Both the position numbers and the translations under genes were made by a program. Shown one piece after another: positions 45,579 to 50,960 of a stretch of DNA of 50,960 bases; the first letter of the stretch is position 1, and every line of letters begins with the position of its first letter. The stretch lies in contig DERO01000013.1 in NCBI GenBank assembly GCA_002360945.1, positions 1 through 50,960 on the forward strand. The letters are read 5' to 3'. This DNA is from Leclercia adecarboxylata. Its GTDB lineage: Bacteria > Pseudomonadota > Gammaproteobacteria > Enterobacterales > Enterobacteriaceae. The notes below the pieces were generated by a model that was given only the letters and a program-made list of their open reading frames with translations, did not search any database and was not told the DNA's origin.

Positions 45579-46835
45579 ATGACCCTTTTAGCACTCGGTA
45601 TTAACCACAAAACAGCCCCGGTATCACTGCGAGAACGTGTGACGTTTTCGCCGGACACGCTCGACCAGGCGCTGGACAGTCTGCTTGCCCAGCCGATGGT
45701 GCAGGGAGGCGTGGTGTTGTCAACGTGCAACCGTACTGAGCTCTATCTCAGCGTTGATGAGCAGGACAACCTGCATGAAGCGCTGGTCCGCTGGTTATGC
45801 GAGTACCACAACCTGAACGAAGAAGAGCTGCGCAACAGCCTCTACTGGCATCAGGATAACGATGCGGTCAGCCATCTGATGCGCGTGGCCAGCGGGCTCG
45901 ATTCGCTGGTGCTGGGCGAGCCGCAGATCCTCGGGCAGGTCAAAAAAGCCTTTGCCGATTCGCAAAAAGGCCACCTCAAGGCCAGCGAGCTGGAACGCAT
46001 GTTCCAGAAATCATTCTCCGTCGCCAAGCGAGTGCGAACCGAAACCGACATTGGCGCCAGTGCCGTTTCGGTTGCTTTCGCTGCCTGTACCCTGGCGCGG
46101 CAAATTTTTGAATCGCTCTCCACGGTCTCGGTACTGCTGGTGGGCGCGGGCGAAACCATCGAGCTGGTGGCGCGCCATCTGCGCGAACACAAAGTGAAAA
46201 AGATGATGATCGCCAACCGCACCCGCGAGCGTGCTCAGGTGCTGGCGGATGAAGTCGGCGCGGAAGTGATCGCCCTCAACGACATCGACGCCCGTCTGCA
46301 CGAAGCGGATATCATCATCAGCTCCACCGCCAGCCCGCTGCCGATCATCGGCAAAGGCATGGTGGAGCGCGCCCTGAAGTCCCGCCGTAACCAGCCGATG
46401 CTGCTGGTGGACATCGCCGTTCCGCGCGATGTCGAGCCCGACGTCGGCAAACTGGCGAACGCCTATCTCTACAGCGTGGACGATCTGCAAAGCATCATTT
46501 CGCACAACCTTGCCCAGCGTAAAGCGGCGGCGGTACAGGCGGAAACGATCGTCGAGCAGGAAACCAGCGAATTTATGGCCTGGCTGCGCGCGCAAAGCGT
46601 CAGCGAGACCATTCGCGAGTACCGCGGTCAGGCGGAGCAGGTCCGTAATGAACTGACAGCCAAAGCGATGGCGGCCCTCGAGCAGGGCGGCGATCCGCAG
46701 GTCATCATGCAGGAACTGGCATGGAAACTGACCAATCGCCTGATCCATGCCCCAACCAAATCACTTCAACAGGCCGCCCGTGACGGGGACGATGAACGCC
46801 TGAATATTCTGCGCGACAGCCTCGGGCTGGAATAG
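45579..46835 (+). CDS. hemA: Glutamyl-tRNA reductase
   Basis: 418 residues from ATG 45579 ([20 protein letters not shown]), as in E. coli; the upstream ATG 45531 is rejected on length. The catalytic Cys50 is in '[13 protein letters not shown]'; '[19 protein letters not shown]' and the NADP fold '[14 protein letters not shown]' follow. It commits Glu-tRNA to tetrapyrrole synthesis. In E. coli it is controlled by haem-dependent proteolysis through the N-terminus. It is followed by prfA after 42 bp. Confidence 0.97.
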   Translation: MTLLALGINHKTAPVSLRERVTFSPDTLDQALDSLLAQPMVQGGVVLSTCNRTELYLSVDEQDNLHEALVRWLCEYHNLNEEELRNSLYWHQDNDAVSHLMRVASGLDSLVLGEPQILGQVKKAFADSQKGHLKASELERMFQKSFSVAKRVRTETDIGASAVSVAFAACTLARQIFESLSTVSVLLVGAGETIELVARHLREHKVKKMMIANRTRERAQVLADEVGAEVIALNDIDARLHEADIIISSTASPLPIIGKGMVERALKSRRNQPMLLVDIAVPRDVEPDVGKLANAYLYSVDDLQSIISHNLAQRKAAAVQAETIVEQETSEFMAWLRAQSVSETIREYRGQAEQVRNELTAKAMAALEQGGDPQVIMQELAWKLTNRLIHAPTKSLQQAARDGDDERLNILRDSLGLE

Positions 46836-46877
46836 CGCGCCATACCCATTTTATTATTATAAGGTGCACTTACGCCT

Positions 46878-47960
46878 ATGAAGCCCTCTATCGTCGCCAA
46901 ACTGGAAGCATTGCACGAGCGCCATGAAGAAGTTCAGGCGCTGCTTGGCGATGCCGCAACCATTGCCGACCAGGAACGTTTTCGCGCCCTGTCGCGCGAG
47001 TATGCACAGTTAAGTGATGTTTCAAAATGCTTTACCGACTGGCAACAGGTTCAGGAAGATATTGAAACTGCGCAGATGATGCTCGACGATCCGGAAATGC
47101 GCGAGATGGCGCAGGAAGAGTTGCAGGACGCCAAAGTCCGCGCCGAAGAGCTGGAGCAACAGCTGCAGGTGCTGCTGCTGCCGAAAGATCCGGACGATGA
47201 ACGCAACGCCTTTGTCGAAGTCCGCGCCGGGACCGGCGGGGATGAAGCGGCCCTGTTTGCCGGGGATCTGTTCCGCATGTACAGCCGCTATGCCGAATCC
47301 CGCCGCTGGCGCGTGGAGATCATGAGCGCCAACGAAGGCGAACATGGCGGCTATAAAGAGGTGATCGCTAAAATCAGCGGCGACGGCGTCTACGGTCGTC
47401 TGAAGTTTGAATCCGGCGGCCATCGCGTGCAGCGCGTCCCGGCCACCGAATCCCAGGGGCGTATCCACACCTCAGCCTGCACCGTAGCGGTAATGCCTGA
47501 ACTGCCGGAAGCCGAACTGCCGGACATTAACCCGGCGGACCTGCGAATCGATACCTTCCGCTCCTCCGGCGCGGGCGGTCAGCACGTTAACACCACCGAT
47601 TCCGCGATCCGTATTACCCACCTGCCAACCGGCATCGTGGTGGAGTGTCAGGACGAACGTTCCCAGCACAAGAACAAAGCCAAAGCACTGTCGGTGCTGG
47701 GTGCCCGTATTCACGCCGCCGAAATGGCAAAACGCCAGCAGGCCGAGGCCTCGACCCGCCGCAACCTGCTGGGCAGCGGCGATCGCAGCGATCGTAACCG
47801 CACCTATAACTTCCCTCAGGGGCGCGTCACCGATCACCGCATCAACCTGACCCTCTACCGTCTGGATGAGACCATGGAGGGCAAGCTGGACTCCCTGATC
47901 GAACCTATCGTGCAGGAGTACCAGGCCGATCAGCTGGCGGCGCTGGCAGAGCAGGATTAA
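46878..47960 (+). CDS. prfA: Peptide chain release factor 1
   Basis: The 360-residue protein has the codon-reading 'PAT' in '[15 protein letters not shown]' and the GGQ motif (233-235) in '[15 protein letters not shown]', whose Gln is methylated by PrmC. It ends translation at UAA and UAG. The stop codon shares its last A with the prmC start (TAATG), so the two are translationally coupled. Confidence 0.98.
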   Translation: MKPSIVAKLEALHERHEEVQALLGDAATIADQERFRALSREYAQLSDVSKCFTDWQQVQEDIETAQMMLDDPEMREMAQEELQDAKVRAEELEQQLQVLLLPKDPDDERNAFVEVRAGTGGDEAALFAGDLFRMYSRYAESRRWRVEIMSANEGEHGGYKEVIAKISGDGVYGRLKFESGGHRVQRVPATESQGRIHTSACTVAVMPELPEAELPDINPADLRIDTFRSSGAGGQHVNTTDSAIRITHLPTGIVVECQDERSQHKNKAKALSVLGARIHAAEMAKRQQAEASTRRNLLGSGDRSDRNRTYNFPQGRVTDHRINLTLYRLDETMEGKLDSLIEPIVQEYQADQLAALAEQD

Positions 47961-48790
47961 TGGATTTTCAGCACTGGCTACAGCAGGCGATAAGCGCGCT
48001 GGCGGGAGGGGAAAGCCCCCGTCGCGATGCGGAGATCCTGCTGGAGCATGTGACGGGCAAAGCGCGCACGTACATCCTCGCCTTTGGTGAAACCGAGCTC
48101 ACTGCCGAGCAGCTGGCTCAGCTTGATGAACGCCTGGCCCGCCGCAAGACCGGCGAGCCGGTAGCCCACCTGGTGGGTGAACGTGAGTTCTGGTCTCTGC
48201 CGCTGTATGTCTCCGCGGCGACCTTGATCCCCCGTCCCGACACCGAGTGTCTGGTGGAGCAGGCCCTGGCGAGACTGCCCGCCACGCCCGCGCGCATTCT
48301 CGATTTAGGCACAGGCACCGGGGCCATCGCCCTGGCGCTCGCCAGCGAGCGCCCGGATTGTCAGGTCACCGCGGTGGATGTGATGCCCGATGCGGTGGCG
48401 CTGGCCCAGCGCAACCTTGAGCGCCTGGGGTTGCCTAACGTCACCGTGCTGCAGAGCAGCTGGTTCTCCGCCCTTGCTGACCGACAGTTTGAGACGATCG
48501 TCAGTAACCCTCCCTATATTGATGAAGCCGATCCGCATCTCGCCGAGGGCGATGTGCGCTTCGAGCCGCGCAGCGCGCTGGTTGCTGCCGATCATGGCCT
48601 GGCCGATCTCAGCCATATCATCATTCAGTCTCGTCAGCACCTGGTGAGCGGCGGCTGGCTGCTGCTGGAGCACGGCTGGACCCAGGGTGAAGCCGTGCGG
48701 GCACTCTTCCTGCAGGCCGGTTTTGAACGCGTTGAAACCTGTCGCGACTATGGCGGCAATGAGCGCCTGACGCTGGGCAAACTGCCATGA
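47960..48790 (+). CDS. prmC: Release factor glutamine methyltransferase
   Basis: The 276-residue protein has an N-terminal helical bundle, the SAM site 'ILDLGTGTGAIALALASERP' and the catalytic 'SNPPYID' (Asn183) of glutamine/adenine N-methyltransferases. It methylates the GGQ Gln of RF1 and RF2. It overlaps prfA by one base and the next gene by four. Confidence 0.97.
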   Translation: MDFQHWLQQAISALAGGESPRRDAEILLEHVTGKARTYILAFGETELTAEQLAQLDERLARRKTGEPVAHLVGEREFWSLPLYVSAATLIPRPDTECLVEQALARLPATPARILDLGTGTGAIALALASERPDCQVTAVDVMPDAVALAQRNLERLGLPNVTVLQSSWFSALADRQFETIVSNPPYIDEADPHLAEGDVRFEPRSALVAADHGLADLSHIIIQSRQHLVSGGWLLLEHGWTQGEAVRALFLQAGFERVETCRDYGGNERLTLGKLP

Positions 48791-49179
48791 ACAGCTTCTC
48801 TGTGCTGATTACCTTGCATCTTGCCGCCGTCACGCTCACCATCAGTTTTTTCGCGCTGCGTTACTGGTGGCGCTACAGCAATAATCAGCTGATCAACGCC
48901 CGCTGGGTGCGGGTGCTCCCGCACTGCATCGACACCGTACTCTTTGTGTCGGGCGCGGGATTGATGTGGGTAACCGGCTATCTGCCGTTCACCGATGACG
49001 GTGCATGGCTGACTGAAAAGCTGTTTGGCGTTATCATCTACATCGTTTTGGGTTTTATTGCGCTGGGGCGTCATCGTCCGCGCAGCCAGCAGGTGGGGTT
49101 TATCGCCTTTCTGCTGGGGCTGGTGGTGCTGTACATCATCATTAAACTCGCCACCACAAGAATACCGTTACTGGGGTAA
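48787..49179 (+). CDS. sirB2: SirB2 family membrane protein
   Basis: The 130-residue protein has four membrane helices and the family features 'LHLAAVTLTISFFALRYWWR' and 'HCIDTVLFVSGAGLMW'. The function is unknown; the name comes from a Salmonella invasion-regulator locus. ATGA overlap with prmC and 3 bp to sirB1. Confidence 0.92.
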   Translation: MNSFSVLITLHLAAVTLTISFFALRYWWRYSNNQLINARWVRVLPHCIDTVLFVSGAGLMWVTGYLPFTDDGAWLTEKLFGVIIYIVLGFIALGRHRPRSQQVGFIAFLLGLVVLYIIIKLATTRIPLLG

Positions 49180-49182
49180 GTC

Positions 49183-49992
49183 ATGGAGTCCTTGGCCGAT
49201 TTCGAATTTAACAAAGTGCCGTTGTGCGATGGAATGATCAAAGTATCAGAGTTGATCCGCGATGATTTCGTTTCGCAATACGTCTACGACGAGCTGGAGA
49301 ACCTGGTGAGTCTGGCGCGTGAAGAGATAAGTCAGGCGCGCCCGCAGGACTGGCAACTGGAGAAACTGATTGAGCTGTTTTACGGCGAGTGGGGCTTTTG
49401 CGATACGCGTGGCGTGTATCGACTCTCCGATGCGCTGTGGCTCGATCAGGTACTGAAAAACCGTCAGGGTAGCGCCGTCTCCCTGGGGGCTATTTTATTA
49501 TGGGTAGCGCACCGCCTGGATATCCCGCTGGTGCCGGTCATCTTCCCGACGCAGATGCTGCTGCGCGCCGAGTGGCTGGACGGTGAAATGTGGTTAATCA
49601 ACCCGTTCAACGGCGACACCCTCGACGATCACACGCTGGATGTCTGGCTGAAGGGCAACATCAGCCCGATGGCGGAACTGTACAACGAAGATCTGGACGA
49701 AGCGGATAACGCTGAAGTGGTACGCAAGCTGCTGGACACCTTAAAATCGGCGCTGATGGAAGAGCGGCAGATGGAGCTGGCATTACGTGCCAGCGAGGTA
49801 TTGCTGCAGTTTAATCCGGAAGACCCATATGAAATCCGCGATCGCGGCCTGATCTACGTCCAGCTCGAGTGCGACCACGTTGCGCTGACCGATTTGAGTT
49901 ATTTCGTTGAGCAGTGTCCGGAAGACCCGATCAGCGAGATGATCCGCGCGCAGATTAATTCCATCGCGCATAAACAGATTACACTGCATTAA
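49183..49992 (+). CDS. sirB1: SirB1 family protein (transglutaminase-like plus TPR)
   Basis: The 269-residue protein has an N-terminal transglutaminase-like fold ('NRQGSAVSLGAILLWVAHRL' and 'INPFNGDTLDDHTLDVWL') and C-terminal TPR-like helices ('ALRASEVLLQFNPEDPYEIRDRGLIY'). The usual catalytic Cys is replaced (Ser in 'GSAVS'), so enzyme activity is doubtful. It corresponds to E. coli YchA/SirB1, of unknown role. In one operon with sirB2; kdsA follows after 35 bp. Confidence 0.93.
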   Translation: MESLADFEFNKVPLCDGMIKVSELIRDDFVSQYVYDELENLVSLAREEISQARPQDWQLEKLIELFYGEWGFCDTRGVYRLSDALWLDQVLKNRQGSAVSLGAILLWVAHRLDIPLVPVIFPTQMLLRAEWLDGEMWLINPFNGDTLDDHTLDVWLKGNISPMAELYNEDLDEADNAEVVRKLLDTLKSALMEERQMELALRASEVLLQFNPEDPYEIRDRGLIYVQLECDHVALTDLSYFVEQCPEDPISEMIRAQINSIAHKQITLH

Positions 49993-50018
49993 TCTTAACT
50001 CCGATTCACCCTGAATAA

Positions 50019-50882
<864 letters not shown>

Positions 50883-50905
50883 TAAAAAACCCGCGAAATA
50901 AAAGC

Positions 50906-50934
50906 AAAAAGGCAACGTAAGTTGCCTTTTTTTG
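50906..50934 (+). terminator. Terminator of kdsA
   Basis: The stem AAAAAGGCAAC / GTTGCCTTTTT has a GTAA loop and a run of seven T. Confidence 0.9.
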
Positions 50935-50960
50935 TATGTGCTCCCTCTCCCTGTGGGTGT

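Overview
The window is chromosomal DNA of a member of the Enterobacteriaceae, most like the Enterobacter / Lelliottia / Leclercia / Klebsiella side of the family. The right third (about 37.4-50.9 kb) carries the conserved block ychF-pth-ychH-dauA-prs-ispE-lolB-hemA-prfA-prmC-sirB2-sirB1-kdsA in the order found around 27 min of the E. coli map, with near-identical proteins. It is interrupted by one extra gene (a MerR regulator) and carries an ERIC element upstream of hemA. The genus cannot be fixed from this sequence alone. The left two thirds are accessory DNA of mixed base composition.

Layout. 0-8.4 kb: the 3' part of a giant surface protein (cadherin-like domains, an eightfold propeller-type repeat, Ig-like domains), translationally coupled to a TPR protein with an embedded sulfotransferase domain. 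8.4-10.1 kb: an AT-rich gap and a lone two-TM SLATT-like gene. 10.2-13.5 kb: a FUSC-type membrane protein, an AraC regulator with an apparent internal deletion, an AzlC/AzlD exporter pair flanked by identical REP-like repeats, and a SnoaL-like protein. 13.5-14.6 kb: a RES/Xre toxin-antitoxin pair. 14.7-17.5 kb: a ves-ydeP operon. 17.7-20.7 kb: an NCS1 permease, a rhodanese-like protein and a divergent FtrA-type regulator. 20.8-25.0 kb: an AT-rich four-gene membrane glycan-modification module (GT2 transferase, methyltransferase, LPG-synthase-TM-type protein, DUF2142-like GT-C candidate). 25.1-29.8 kb: a LacI / LacY / GH42 beta-galactosidase locus with lac-operator-like sites. 29.8-33.8 kb: a second GAPDH, a GlxA-type regulator, a fatty acid desaturase and a PhnD-like binding protein without signal peptide. 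34.3-37.3 kb: a classical autotransporter.

How the genes fit together. Three surface-related loci (giant protein plus sulfotransferase, glycan module, autotransporter) and three conflict- or stress-type loci (SLATT, RES/Xre, YdeP) lie among small metabolic operons, each with its own regulator. The core block supplies housekeeping functions: tetrapyrrole start (hemA), translation termination (prfA, prmC), peptidyl-tRNA recycling (pth), lipoprotein localisation (lolB), isoprenoids (ispE), PRPP (prs) and KDO (kdsA).

The best candidates for undescribed biology are: (i) the giant surface protein co-translated with a TPR-sulfotransferase, which suggests sulfation of a surface protein; (ii) the Gtr-like module in which the usual GtrA flippase seems replaced by an LPG-synthase-TM protein and a methyltransferase is added; (iii) the orphan SLATT protein with a C-terminal PEGA-like domain. 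All functional statements for these three are inference.
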